NCBI RefSeq assembly: GCF_004526345.1
Contig: NZ_CP038213.1
Location: forward strand, 2,914,001 to 2,978,000
Reading direction: 5' to 3'
Source: Ornithinimicrobium flavum
GTDB taxonomy: Bacteria; Actinomycetota; Actinomycetes; Actinomycetales; Dermatophilaceae
DNA: 64,000 nucleotides
Part shown: positions 35,726 through 46,233 of the stretch, one piece after another
Position numbering within the stretch: the first letter of the stretch is position 1
Layout of the letters: the number at the start of each line of letters is the position of its first letter
The notes under the pieces: generated by a model
The model's input: the letters and a program-made list of their open reading frames with translations, nothing else
Told to the model about the DNA's origin: nothing
Database searches by the model: none
Program-made: the position numbers and the translations under genes

Positions 35726-36452
35726 CGTCGCGCTGGTCCACGAGGTGCGCGTCGCCCTCGCCCGGGCCGCGGACCCGCAGCGCGCCGCCGGCCAGCAGGC
35801 GTACATGCGCAGCGCGATGCCCTTCCACGGGGTCCGCTCGCCGGAGGTCGACCGGATCGTGCGGACCGCCGTCCGGAGCCACCCCCCGACGGACCGGCGG
35901 ACGTGGGAGGCGAGCGTCCGGGAGCTCTGGGACGCGGCGACCCACCGGGAGCAGCGGTATGCCGCCCTGGCGCTGGCGGAGCACCGCTGCGCCGCGGCGT
36001 GGCCGGACCCGGGCGGGCTGGAGCTGGCGCGGCACCTGGTGCTGACCGGCGCCTGGTGGGACCTCGTCGACCGGACCGCGACCCGCCTGGTCGGCCCGGT
36101 GCTCCTGTCGCACCGGGCGGTCGCGACACCCGTGATCGACGCCTGGTCCGTCGCGGACGACCTGTGGCTGCGGCGCACGGCGATCCTGTCCCAGCTCAAG
36201 CACCGTGCCGCGACGGACCAGGACCTGCTCGAGCGGGTGGTGGCGGCCAACCTGGAGGGCTCCAGGTTCGGGTCCGAGTTCTTCGTCCGCAAGGCGTTGG
36301 GGTGGGCCCTGCGCGAGCACGCCAGGACGGACCCGGCCTGGGTGCTCGACCTGCTGGAGCGCCATGCCGCGCGCGTGAGCCCGCTCACCCGCCGCGAGGC
36401 GACCCGCCACCTGGGTGGGGAACGGGAGGGGTCACCGGGACGGCATACCTAG
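35718..36452 (+). CDS. AlkD-like DNA alkylation repair protein
   Basis: A 244-residue helical-repeat protein of the AlkD/HEAT type. It shows YMRSAMPFHGVRSPEVDRIV near the N terminus, WWDLVDRTATRLVGPVL (Trp/Asp region of the catalytic cleft), LWLRRTAILSQLKHR and FFVRKALGWALREHARTDPAW at the C terminus. AlkD excises N3- and N7-alkylpurines. The GTG start at 35718 overlaps the HD gene; GTG 35697 is an alternative. The stop shares the four bases CTAG (36449-36452) with the stop of the convergent Nudix gene. Confidence 0.9.
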   Translation: MHDVALVHEVRVALARAADPQRAAGQQAYMRSAMPFHGVRSPEVDRIVRTAVRSHPPTDRRTWEASVRELWDAATHREQRYAALALAEHRCAAAWPDPGGLELARHLVLTGAWWDLVDRTATRLVGPVLLSHRAVATPVIDAWSVADDLWLRRTAILSQLKHRAATDQDLLERVVAANLEGSRFGSEFFVRKALGWALREHARTDPAWVLDLLERHAARVSPLTRREATRHLGGEREGSPGRHT

Positions 36453-37216
36453 GCCAGCAGGTCGCGCCAGCGCTCGAAGAGCGGCCAGAAGACCGCCTGC
36501 CCGGCCCACGCCCGGGCCTGTCCCCACGGGAGCCACACCGCCTCGGCGATCTCGACGGGGTCGGGCCTCAGCTCCTCCCGCGCGTCCAGGTGCACCCCGA
36601 AGACGGCCAGGTGGTTGACCTCGTCCCAGGGCTCCGGCACGGGGGTCCCCGTGATCGTGATGCGCTCGTAGCCCACCGGGGCGAGCCGGTCCGGGTCGAG
36701 CTCCAGACCGAGCTCCTCGCGCACCTCGCGCACCGCGGTCCCGCGCACGCTCTCCCCCGGGTCGCGCTTGCCCCCGGGAGCCGCCCATCCTGACCGCGTC
36801 GTGTTGCGGACCAGCAGCACGGCGTCGGCCGCGGTGACGACCACGACGGCGGCACCGGCCGAGCGCGGCGGCTCGTGGGGCGAGCCCACCACCTCCACGA
36901 CGTGCTCGACCCCGATCCAGGGCAGCCCGCCGTCGGCCCGGGCCAGCGGCCGCTCCCCCTTCCGCTTGCGGAAGCGCATCCCGCTGTCGCGCAGGGTTCG
37001 GGCGAGCTGGGTGCCGCTGACGGCGACGGCGCCCGCCGCGAGGCAGTCCGCATACCGCTCCTGCGGGACGTCGTAGTGGTCCCCCTCGAACGACCGCTCC
37101 GGGATGCCCAGGCGCCGGGCGAAGGCGTGCAGCTCGGCCAGGGACCGGTCGCTGATGAGGTGCGACCACAGCCGCCCGTGCGCGGGCCACAGGGGCGGGT
37201 CGAGCAGGATCGTCAT
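36449..37216 (-). CDS. DUF4031-Nudix fusion hydrolase
   Basis: A 255-residue two-domain protein. Residues 1-90 match DUF4031 (MTILLDPPLWPAHGRLWSHL, LGIPERSFEGDHYDVP, RKRKGERPLA). Residues 110-250 form a Nudix domain with the complete Nudix box GGKRDPGESVRGTAVREVREELGLEL. Nudix enzymes cleave nucleoside diphosphate derivatives; substrate unknown. The start at ATG 37216 overlaps the small membrane-protein gene by 4 bases (ATGA), so both share a message and probably a role. Confidence 0.88.
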   Translation of the reverse strand: MTILLDPPLWPAHGRLWSHLISDRSLAELHAFARRLGIPERSFEGDHYDVPQERYADCLAAGAVAVSGTQLARTLRDSGMRFRKRKGERPLARADGGLPWIGVEHVVEVVGSPHEPPRSAGAAVVVVTAADAVLLVRNTTRSGWAAPGGKRDPGESVRGTAVREVREELGLELDPDRLAPVGYERITITGTPVPEPWDEVNHLAVFGVHLDAREELRPDPVEIAEAVWLPWGQARAWAGQAVFWPLFERWRDLLA

Positions 37217-37323
37217 CCCAGCGTCCTGGGGGCGTACATGATGAGGGCCACGCCGGCGAGGTAGACGGGCGCGCCGGCCACCAGCGCGGCCAGGGCGGAG
37301 AGGGCGACGGAGCGGCCGGTCAT
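37213..37323 (-). CDS. 36-residue single-helix membrane protein
   Basis: A short gene read from ATG 37323: MTGRSVALSALAALVAGAPV, then a continuous hydrophobic helix to LIMYAPRTLG and TGA at 37215-37213. Three things support it: TACTGT on the minus strand (37336-37331) ends exactly 7 bases before the ATG, the leaderless pattern of this genome; the stop overlaps the Nudix start as ATGA; and the composition is that of a transmembrane segment of about 22 residues with Arg/Pro at the end. It has no relative I recognise. It would sit in the cytoplasmic membrane. Confidence 0.6.
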   Translation of the reverse strand: MTGRSVALSALAALVAGAPVYLAGVALIMYAPRTLG

Positions 37324-37441
37324 GGGAAGGACAGTAACCCGAGGCTGTGGACGAGGAGGGCCTGGTCCGGCGCCGTTGGTCTAGCGTCAGGACCTACCAG
37401 GTGACCGCCCGGTCACCGGGATCACGGGGAGGGACCCAGAC

Positions 37442-37738
37442 ATGAGCAACACCTTTGCCGTCGACACGGCCCGGATCGCCGCGGCGTCCGGGGACATCGA
37501 GCGGATCGCGGCCACCATCGAGTCCGAGGTGCGCGCGATGATGGCCAAGCTGAACGGCCTGCAGGACTGCTGGCGGGGAACCGCGGCGGGGCAGTTCCAC
37601 AGCGTGACGCAGGACTGGAGCGCCACGCAGGAACGGGTCCGGACCTCGCTGCAGCAGATCTCCACCACGCTGCGCACGGCCGGTCAGGACTACGAGCTGG
37701 TCGAGCAGACCAACCGGATGCGCTTCACCCCGTCCTGA
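37442..37738 (+). CDS. WXG100-family protein (EsxA-like)
   Basis: A 98-residue helical hairpin protein. The turn motif is CWRGTAAGQF (W-x-G at about residues 43-45), flanked by two amphipathic helices; the second starts FHSVTQDWSATQERVRTSLQQI. WXG100 proteins are substrates of ESX/type VII secretion. No ESX machinery or partner gene is near. GGGAGGGA precedes ATG 37442, and TAGCGT (37382-37387) is a plausible -10 with a leader of about 50 bases. The C-terminal tail (YELVEQTNRMRF) has a Tyr and acidic residue in the YxxxD/E position of secretion signals. Confidence 0.88.
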   Translation: MSNTFAVDTARIAAASGDIERIAATIESEVRAMMAKLNGLQDCWRGTAAGQFHSVTQDWSATQERVRTSLQQISTTLRTAGQDYELVEQTNRMRFTPS

Positions 37739-37776
37739 CGGGCCCCACCCGGGTGGCGGCAGCCCCCGGGGACGCC

Positions 37777-37811
37777 GACGGGGCGGCCCCTCCAGGAGGG
37801 ACCGCCCCGTC
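37777..37811. terminator. Strong hairpin between the WXG100 gene and groEL
   Basis: GACGGGGCGGCCCCTCC (37777-37793) pairs with GGAGGGACCGCCCCGTC (37795-37811) with one mismatch. It lies between two convergent genes and probably ends transcription from both. No T-run follows on either side. Confidence 0.7.
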
Positions 37812-37858
37812 AGTGGTCTTCCGCGAGCAACGCGGGAGTCCGGCTCCGACCCGGGGGG

Positions 37859-39661
<1,803 letters not shown>

Positions 39662-39664
39662 TGC

Positions 39665-40503
39665 TCACGACCGCGTGCCCCGCAGCTCCAGCGCCCTGAC
39701 GGCCGCCTCCCGCAGCGTCTGCTCCTGCAGGCCCAGCCCACGGGCGGCGCCGATGAGGGCCTCCACGCCGGTCGGGCCGGCCTCCAGCACCTCCGCGAAG
39801 CGCTCGGCCAGCTCGGCGAGCTGCGCCGTCTGCGTCTGCACGAAGCTCTGGTCGACCACGTCCCCGTGGCCCGGCACCCAGGCGTCGGCGCCGCTGGAGG
39901 GCGCCTTGGCGGCCAGGGCCCGCAGGGTGCCGGCCCACTCGAGGGGGAAGGCGTCCTCCATGGCCGGGTCGGCACCCTCCTCGACCAGGTCACCGGCGAA
40001 AACGACCCCGGCGTCGGCACCGCCACCGCGAGGTCGTGGTCGGTGTGGCCGCGCCCGGCGTAGAGGAGGTCGACGCTGCGGTCACCGAGGTCGATCCTCG
40101 TGTCCCCGTCCACGAGGTAGAACGGCAGCACGATCTCGGTCTGCTCGATCTCGCGGGCGATCGCCTCGCGGTCGGTCCGGCGCAGGTGCTCCACGATCTG
40201 GGTGCGTTGCGACTCCCCCGTCCGCATCAGCTCCTCGGCCGCACCGGTGTGGGCGTAGATCTGGGAGTCGCGGAAGGCGGAGTTGCCGAAGCAGTGGTCG
40301 TAGTGCGCGTGGGTGTTGACCACGACGATCTCGGTCGGCGTGATCTCGCGCACCGACTCCAGCAGCTCGACGCCCTGGCGGTGGTAGATCCGGGTGTCGA
40401 CGACGACGCTGCGCCGCTCGCCCACGATCAGACCGCAGTTGAGGTTGAGCTCCTCGTGCCGCCGGGCGAAGACCCCGGGGCCGATCTCGCGCCACGTCAA
40501 CAT
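39665..40503 (-). pseudogene. MBL-fold metallo-hydrolase with a one-base frame break
   Basis: From ATG 40503 the frame gives MLTWREIGPGVFARRHEELN, the zinc motif VNTHAHYDHCFGNS and later YAGRGHTDHDLAVAVP; then it is lost at about 40004-40020. The last third is intact in the next frame (GDLVEEGADPAMEDAF, WVPGHGDVVDQSF, to ELRGTRS). One missing G in the minus strand (C on the plus strand) restores a 279-residue metallo-beta-lactamase-fold hydrolase. Either a sequence error or a recent mutation. TAGACT six bases upstream of the ATG is a leaderless promoter. The stop lies 4 bases before the groEL CIRCE region. Confidence 0.8.
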
Positions 40504-40545
40504 GGCCCCAGTCTAGGTATGCGGCGGGCTAGGTATGCGGCGGGG
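40504..40545. repeat. 16-base tandem repeat upstream of the MBL gene
   Basis: Two nearly identical 16-base units (ctaggtatgcggcggg type) stand side by side at about 40513-40545. The first supplies the -10 box TAGACT of the MBL gene; each contains the GGTATGC motif that is frequent in this window. Confidence 0.6.
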
Positions 40546-40585
40546 CTGGCCGGACGGCACCCGGCCCCACGGCATACCCCCGGTC

Positions 40586-42253
40586 TCAGCTCAGACCGAC
40601 GATCGTCCCGTCCTCGGTGATGTCCATGCCGTTGGCCGCGGGCACCTTCGGCAGGCCCGGCATCCGCATGATGTCGCCGGTGAGGGCCACCACGAAACCC
40701 GCGCCCGCGTTGACCACCAGCTCGCGGACGGTGATGCGGAAGCCGCGCGGGGCGCCCAGCCGGGTGGGGTCGTCGGAGAAGGAGTACTGGGTCTTGGCCA
40801 TGCACACCGGGAGGTGGCCGTAGCCGTCGGCGTTCAGCTGGCCCAGCTGGGTCGCGGCCGCGGGCGCCAGGTCGACGCCGTCGGCGCGGTAGATCTCCTT
40901 GGCGATCGTCTCGATCTTGCTGTGCAGGGTCTGCTCCGCGTCGTAGAGCGGGCGGTAGTCGCTGCCCTGCTCGCACAGCTCGACGACCGCGTGCGCCATG
41001 TCGGCACCACCCTCCCCGCCCTTGGTGAAGACCTCGGACAGCACGACCTTGACCCCGAGGGCCTCGCAGCGCTGGCGCACCAGGGACAGCTCGGCGTCGG
41101 TGTCGCTGGGGAACCGGTTGAGCGCCACGAGCGCCGGGACGCCGAACTTCGCGAGGTTCTCCAGGTGCTGCTCGAGGTTGACGATGCCGTTGCCGAGGGC
41201 GAAGAGGTCCTCGTTCGTGAGCTCCTTCTTGTCCTTGCCCCCGTTGAGCTTGAGGGCCCGGACGGTGGCGACGACGACCACGGCGTCGGGGCGCAGGTCG
41301 CCCGCGGGGCAGACGATGTCGAAGAACTTCTCCGCGCCCAGGTCGGCGCCGAAACCCGCCTCGGTGACGACGTAGTCGGCCAGCTTGAGCGCGGTCTTCG
41401 TCGCGACGATGGAGTTGTTGCCGTGGGCGATGTTGGCGAAGGGGCCGCCGTGGATGATCGCCGGGGTGTTCTCCAGGGTCTGGACCAGGTTGGGCTTGAT
41501 CGCGTCCTTCATGAGCAGCGCCATCGCACCGGGGGCCTGCAGGTCGGCGGCGGTGACCGGCTGCTTGTCGTAGGTGTAGGCCACGACCATCCGGGAGAAG
41601 CGCTCCTTGAGGTCCTCCAGGCTGGTCGCCAGGCACAGGGCCGCCATGATCTCGGAGGCGACGGTGATCTCGAAGCCGGACTCGCGGACGACACCGTCGC
41701 CCACCTTGCCCATGCCGATGACGATGTTGCGCAGCGCGCGGTCGTTCATGTCCAGCACGCGGGGCCAGACGACCCGCTTGGGGTTGATGCCCAGCGGGTT
41801 GCCCTGGTGGATGGAGTTGTCCAGCAGCGCGGCGAGCAGGTTGTGCGCGGAGGTGATCGCGTGGAAGTCGCCGGTGAAGTGCAGGTTGATGTCGTCCATC
41901 GGGACCACCTGGGCGTAGCCGCCGCCGGCCGCGCCACCCTTCATCCCGAACGACGGGCCCAGGGAGGGCTCGCGCAGGGTGGTCATCGCCTTCTTGCCGA
42001 TCTTGTTCAGCGCCTGGGACAGGCCCACGTTGGTCGTGGTCTTCCCCTCGCCGGCCGCGGTCGGGTTGATCGCGGTGCACAGGATCAGCTTGCCGTCCGG
42101 CCGGTCCTTCAACCGCTCCAGGATGCCGAGGGAGAGCTTGGCCTTGGTGTGACCGTAGGGCTCGTAGTCGTCCGTGGACAGCCCGAGCCCCTCGGCGATC
42201 TCGCCGATCGGCCGCAGCGTCGCCGCCTGGGCGATCTCGACGTCGGTCTTCAT
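40586..42253 (-). CDS. fhs: Formate-tetrahydrofolate ligase
   Basis: A 555-residue enzyme that joins formate to tetrahydrofolate with ATP, giving 10-formyl-THF. The ATP loop [21 protein letters not shown] (shown in part), [20 protein letters not shown], and [20 protein letters not shown] are family motifs. Length is standard. AGGAGG precedes ATG 42253 by 10 bases, and TAGGTT (42312-42307) is a plausible -10. Together with the formate dehydrogenase and OFA transporter at 53-60 kb it suggests that formate is both a carbon and an electron source; linkage is inferred. Confidence 0.97.
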   Translation of the reverse strand: MKTDVEIAQAATLRPIGEIAEGLGLSTDDYEPYGHTKAKLSLGILERLKDRPDGKLILCTAINPTAAGEGKTTTNVGLSQALNKIGKKAMTTLREPSLGPSFGMKGGAAGGGYAQVVPMDDINLHFTGDFHAITSAHNLLAALLDNSIHQGNPLGINPKRVVWPRVLDMNDRALRNIVIGMGKVGDGVVRESGFEITVASEIMAALCLATSLEDLKERFSRMVVAYTYDKQPVTAADLQAPGAMALLMKDAIKPNLVQTLENTPAIIHGGPFANIAHGNNSIVATKTALKLADYVVTEAGFGADLGAEKFFDIVCPAGDLRPDAVVVVATVRALKLNGGKDKKELTNEDLFALGNGIVNLEQHLENLAKFGVPALVALNRFPSDTDAELSLVRQRCEALGVKVVLSEVFTKGGEGGADMAHAVVELCEQGSDYRPLYDAEQTLHSKIETIAKEIYRADGVDLAPAAATQLGQLNADGYGHLPVCMAKTQYSFSDDPTRLGAPRGFRITVRELVVNAGAGFVVALTGDIMRMPGLPKVPAANGMDITEDGTIVGLS

Positions 42254-42352
42254 GGAAGCCAGCCTCCTCGATCGAGGCCTGCCAGGGCCGCAGGCCGTGG
42301 CGTCCAACCTAGTGGGTGCCTGCGCCCGCGGCGAGGGGGCCGGCGGGCCGGA

Positions 42353-42643
42353 TCAGCCCTGCAGGCCGAGGCGACGCATCGAGCGCGCCCGCTGGCGGCG
42401 GCTGCGGTCACGGCGCAGGCGCTTGATGAGCAGCGGCTTGTGGGCCAGCGCGGCCTCGCTGTCGATGAGCTGGTTGAGGATCTGGTAGTAGCGGGTGGCG
42501 GAGAGACCGAAGAGGTCCTTGATGCCCTGCTCCTTGGAGCCGGCGTAGGTCCAGTGCCGGTGCTCGAAGTCCAGGATCTCCCGGTCGCGCTCGGACAGCC
42601 CGGAGGAGGGGTCGACCTGCTGCACGCGGGTGGCGGCTCCCAT
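42353..42643 (-). CDS. DUF3263 protein
   Basis: A 96-residue basic helical protein starting [20 protein letters not shown] at ATG 42643. The DUF3263 signature is complete: [60 protein letters not shown]. It probably binds DNA, with a sigma-factor-like helix-turn-helix. The upstream region has GAGAGGA 9 bases before ATG and TACGAT at 42695-42690 as -10. It is divergent from ung. Confidence 0.9.
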   Translation of the reverse strand: MGAATRVQQVDPSSGLSERDREILDFEHRHWTYAGSKEQGIKDLFGLSATRYYQILNQLIDSEAALAHKPLLIKRLRRDRSRRQRARSMRRLGLQG

Positions 42644-42758
42644 GGGTGAATGTCCTCTCGTCGCACGACGGTCTGACCAGATGTCGACCATCGTACGTCA
42701 CCGGACTTACACGGGTGTCATTCACGGCGCCGCGCGTCGCCGCATACATTGTCGTCCC

Positions 42759-43436
42759 GTGACCGCCACCCCGCTGCGCGACCTCGTGCACCCCTCCTGG
42801 GCCGACGTCCTGGCCCCGGCGCAGGAGACCGTCGCCGCCCTCGGGGAGTTCCTGCGGGCCGAGCTCGCGGCGGGGCGCGGCTACCTGCCCGCCGGCGAGC
42901 GGGTCCTGCGCGCCTTCGAGCGCCCGCTGGAGGAGGTGCGGGTGCTGGTGGTCGGGCAGGACCCCTACCCGACCCCGGGTCACGCGGTCGGCCTCAGCTT
43001 CTCCGTCGCCCCCGACGTCACGCCCCTGCCCCGCAGCCTGGACAACATCTACCGCGAGCTGGTCGACGACCTCGGCGTCCCCCGGCCCAGCACCGGTGAC
43101 CTGTCGCCGTGGGTGGAGCAGGGGGTGATGCTCCTCAACCGGGTGCTGACCGTCTCGCCGGGAGCGCCGGCCAGCCACCGCGGCCGGGGCTGGGAGCAGG
43201 TCACCGAGCTCGCGATCGACGCCCTGGCCCGGCGCGGCGGTCCGCTGGTGGCCATCCTGTGGGGTCGCGACGCCCGCGCCCTCGCACCGCGGCTGAGCGA
43301 CGTGCCGTGCGTCGAGTCCGCCCACCCCTCCCCCCTGTCGGCCGCTCGCGGCTTCTTCGGCAGCCGGCCCTTCAGCCGCACCGACGAGCTGCTGGTCCGC
43401 CAGGGGTCAGACCCGATCGACTGGAGGCTCCCGTGA
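42759..43436 (+). CDS. ung: Uracil-DNA glycosylase, family 1
   Basis: A 225-residue enzyme that removes uracil from DNA. The water-activating loop is [20 protein letters not shown] (Asp of GQDPY is the catalytic base), [21 protein letters not shown], and the C-terminal [14 protein letters not shown] provides the DNA-intercalating His-Pro-Ser. Start GTG 42759 lies 8 bases after TACATT, a leaderless promoter. The stop overlaps the SGNH gene start by GTGA. Confidence 0.96.
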   Translation: MTATPLRDLVHPSWADVLAPAQETVAALGEFLRAELAAGRGYLPAGERVLRAFERPLEEVRVLVVGQDPYPTPGHAVGLSFSVAPDVTPLPRSLDNIYRELVDDLGVPRPSTGDLSPWVEQGVMLLNRVLTVSPGAPASHRGRGWEQVTELAIDALARRGGPLVAILWGRDARALAPRLSDVPCVESAHPSPLSAARGFFGSRPFSRTDELLVRQGSDPIDWRLP

Positions 43437-44334
43437 GCGACCGACCCGACACCCCCGGCACCCCCGCACCCCGCCCGTCCCTGCTTGTCCACGGCGACGC
43501 GGGGCCCACCGTCCACGGTGGGACGGGCAGCGTGCGACCCCGGCCCCGCGCGTGGGCCCGCTACGTCGCCATCGGCGACTCCTTCACCGAGGGCATGAGC
43601 GACCCCGACCCCCGGGTGCCGGACCGTTACGTGGGCTGGGCCGACCGCCTGGCCGCGCTGCTGTCGACGCACGTCGACGAGCTGGCCTACGCCAACCTCG
43701 CCGTCCGGGGCGCAAGCTGGCGGACGTCGCGGGCCCCCAGCTCGAGGCCGCCCTCGCGCTGGAGCCCGACCTGGTCAGCATCGTCGGCGGCGGCAACGAC
43801 ATCCTGCGCCCGCGCGCCGACGTCGACGCCCTGGCCGCCCAGCTCGACGCGGCGGTGGCCCGGATCCGCGCCACCGGGGCCGACGTGCTGCTGGCCACCC
43901 CCACCGACCCGGTGGGTGCCCCGGTCATCATCCGCACCCGCGGCCGGGTCGGGGTCTACACCGCCCACCTCTGGTCGATCGCGCAGCGGCGCGGCGCCTT
44001 CGTGCTCAACCAGTGGGCGTGCGACTTCCTCAAGGACTGGCGGATGTGGTCCGAGGACCGCATCCACATGACCTCCGAGGGACACCGCCGGGTGGCGCTG
44101 GCCGCCTACGTCGCGCTCGGCCACACGCAGGAGGAGGCGGACTGGCGGGCGCCGTTGCCGCCGGCCGTGCCGCTCGGGACGGTGGAGAGCCTGCGCGGCC
44201 ACGCCCGCTGGGCCAGGGAGTATGCCGCCCCCTGGGTCCAGCGGCGGCTGCAGGGCCGGTCCTCCGGGGACGCCCTCGAGGCCAAGCGGCCCGACCTGGA
44301 CCCGCTTCGCCCCGGGGAGGGGGGCGGACGATGA
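43433..44334 (+). pseudogene. SGNH/GDSL hydrolase with a one-base frame break
   Basis: The frame from GTG 43433 (overlapping the ung stop as GTGA) gives the block I motif RYVAIGDSFTEGMSDPDPRV with the catalytic Ser, then reads into noise after ANLAVRG. From about 43711 the next frame carries on with RKLADVAGPQLEAAL, the block III VSIVGGGNDILRPRAD, and the block V DRIHMTSEGHRRVAL. One G missing in the G4 run 43707-43710 restores a 300-residue protein. All catalytic residues (Ser, Gly, Asn, His) survive. The stop overlaps the next gene by ATGA. Probably an esterase; substrate unknown. Confidence 0.8.
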
Positions 44335-45011
44335 GCACCGCTCCGACGGGGCCAGGCCTGTGGCTCACCGTCCTGCGTCCCGCGGCCCTCGAGGCCCTGC
44401 TGGTCGAGCTCGGGGTCGGGTGGCTCGGGGTCGACCTGCAGCACGGGCAGTACGACGTGGCCGACCTGCGCGACCTGCTCCGGGTGACCGACCTGCCGGT
44501 GCTCGCCCGCGCCGCGTCCACCGACTTCGCCCACCTGGGCGCGGTCCTGGACAGCGGCGTCGCCGGCGTCATCGTGCCCAGCGTCGACACGGTGGAGGAC
44601 GTGCGCGCGCTGGTCCGGGCCGTGCGCCTGCCGCCCGTGGGGAGGCGGAGCACCGGGATGTCCCGCAGCGCGGTCGTCGGGGCGCCCGCCCACCCCCTCC
44701 TGCTGCCCATGGTCGAGACCCGCGGCGCGCTGGACGCGGCCGCGGCGATCGCGGCCACCCCCGGGGTCGACGGGCTCTTCGTCGGCCCCTACGACCTCTC
44801 GCTGGCGTTGGGCGGTCCCGGCCCGGTGGACGACCGGGTCCTCGCGGCGATCCGCACGGTGGTGCAGGCCGCCCGGGAGCACGGCGTGCTGGCGGGCGCC
44901 TTCTCCGGCAGCCGCGACCTCGACCCGCACCTGCCTCCGTTGGACCTGGTCGCCGTCGACACCGATGTCAGCGCGCTCCGGGCCGGGGTCCGGGGGTTGT
45001 TCGCCGACTGA
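44331..45011 (+). CDS. HpcH/HpaI-family aldolase
   Basis: A 226-residue class II aldolase of the HpcH/HpaI type. Motifs: GVGWLGVDLQHGQYDVADLR, LPVLARAAST with the catalytic Arg, GVAGVIVPSVDTVEDVRALV, VGRRSTG, MVETRGALD (metal-binding Glu) and LFVGPYDLSLALG (metal-binding Asp). It is somewhat shorter than most relatives. GGGGAGGGG lies before ATG 44331. It may cleave a 2-keto-3-deoxy acid; no catabolic neighbours are present. Confidence 0.88.
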   Translation: MSTAPTGPGLWLTVLRPAALEALLVELGVGWLGVDLQHGQYDVADLRDLLRVTDLPVLARAASTDFAHLGAVLDSGVAGVIVPSVDTVEDVRALVRAVRLPPVGRRSTGMSRSAVVGAPAHPLLLPMVETRGALDAAAAIAATPGVDGLFVGPYDLSLALGGPGPVDDRVLAAIRTVVQAAREHGVLAGAFSGSRDLDPHLPPLDLVAVDTDVSALRAGVRGLFAD

Positions 45012-45029
45012 GCGGTCGACGGTCGTCGG

Positions 45030-45070
45030 CGCATCTGCGGCGCTATGGTGTCTCCCATGACGCAGATGCG
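45030..45070 (+). promoter_or_regulatory. Leaderless promoter and inverted repeat of the Mop regulator gene
   Basis: CGCATCTGCG (45030-45039) and CGCAGATGCG (45061-45070) form a perfect inverted repeat whose arms are 31 bases apart, about three helical turns. Between them lies TATGGT (45044-45049), 7 bases before the ATG at 45057. The repeat flanks the promoter and may be the operator of the adjoining regulator. Confidence 0.55.
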
Positions 45071-45458
45071 GATCTCGGAGGCGGCCCGGCTGCTCGGGGT
45101 GTCGAGCGACACGGTCCGTCGCGCGGTGGAGGCCGGACGGCTGACCGCGGGCCGGGACGTCGGTGGCCGGGTGGTGGTCGAGGCGATCGACGTGGCGCGG
45201 ATGGCCGGCGAGCAGGCTCCGTCCGCCCAGGCCGAGGTGGGGCCGGTCGGCACGTCGTCGGCCCGCAACCAGATGCGCGGCATCGTCACCCGCGTCGTCA
45301 GCGACCGGGTCATGTCCCAGGTCGACCTGCAGGCCGGACCCTTCCGCCTGGTGTCGCTGCTGTCCACCGAGGCCGTGCAGGAGATGGGGCTGGAGGTCGG
45401 CTCGGTCGTCGTCGCGTCGGTCAAGGCCACCCACGTCACCGTCGGGCTGCCGGGGTGA
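45057..45458 (+). CDS. HTH-Mop molybdate-dependent regulator
   Basis: A 133-residue protein. The N-terminal 50 residues are an excisionase/MerR-type helix-turn-helix (MRISEAARLLGVSSDTVRRA). The C-terminal 70 residues are a Mop/TOBE fold (SARNQMRGIVTRVVSDRVMS, and ASVKATHVTVGL), which binds molybdate oxyanion. It is followed with GTGA overlap by modABC, so it is a likely molybdate-responsive regulator of that operon. TATGGT is 7 bases before ATG 45057; ATG 45045 upstream is in frame but lacks support. Confidence 0.88.
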   Translation: MTQMRISEAARLLGVSSDTVRRAVEAGRLTAGRDVGGRVVVEAIDVARMAGEQAPSAQAEVGPVGTSSARNQMRGIVTRVVSDRVMSQVDLQAGPFRLVSLLSTEAVQEMGLEVGSVVVASVKATHVTVGLPG

Positions 45459-46233
45459 CCACCTCCCGCCGACGGGGTCCTGGGCGGGCCGGAGCGGTGC
45501 CCTCGGGGCCGCCGTCGCGGCCGCGCTCGCCCTGACCGCCTGCTCGGGTGCCGGGGCGGGCGAGGACGACGGCCGGACCCTCACCGTCCTGGCCGCGGCC
45601 TCCCTCACCGACGTCCTGTCCCTCGTCGCGGCCGACGTGGAGGCCGACCATCCGGGGAGCACGGTGGAGCTCAGCTTCGCCGCCAGCTCCACGATCGTCC
45701 AGCAGGTGGCCGAGGGGGCACCCGCCGACGTTCTCGCCCTGGCCGGCCCGGGCCCCCTGGACCACCTCCCCGCCGAGCTCCGGCGCAGCGAGCCGGTCGT
45801 CTTCACCACCAACAGCCTCTCGCTGGCGGTCCCCCCGGACAACCCCGCCGGGGTCACGGGCGTGGAGGACCTCACGACGGAAGGGCTGCGCCTCGTGGTC
45901 TGCCAGCCCCAGGTGCCCTGCGGTGAGGCCACGTCCGCGCTGCTGACCGGGCTGGGGATCGACCCGGCCGTGTCCTCCCAGGAGCGCGACGCCCGGGCGA
46001 CCATCACCAAGGTCGAGCTGGGGGAGGCCGACGTCGGCATCGTCTACCGCACCGACGTGGCCGCCGCCGGGGACCGGGTGCTGGGGATCGACATCCCGGG
46101 GGCGGTCAACGTCACGACCGGCTACCCGATCCTCGCCGTCTCCGACCACGAGCTGGCGGCGGCCTTCATCCAGGAGGTCCTGTCCGGGCGCGGGCAGCAG
46201 CACCTGGCCGACGCCGGGTTCGTGGCCCCGTGA
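45455..46233 (+). pseudogene. modA: Molybdate ABC transporter binding protein with a frame break near the start
   Basis: GTG 45455 overlaps the regulator stop (GTGA) and starts VTTSRRRG. The rest lies in the next frame, where no start codon exists: a signal peptide GALGAAVAAALALTACSG with lipobox LTAC, then the periplasmic-binding fold TLTVLAAASLTDVLSLVAAD, LSFAASSTIVQQVAEGAPAD and VYRTDVAAAGDRVLGIDIP. One G missing in the G runs at 45474-45488 would join them into a 259-residue lipoprotein. The molybdate-contacting Ser residues in AAASLTD and AASSTIV are present. This looks like a sequence error or a very recent loss. Confidence 0.75.

Noticed and set aside
43109..44071. The 320-codon plus-strand open frame over ung and the SGNH gene as one gene
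   Set aside because: Its first third is an alternative frame of ung; only the part from 43433 codes, and it breaks at 43707-43710.
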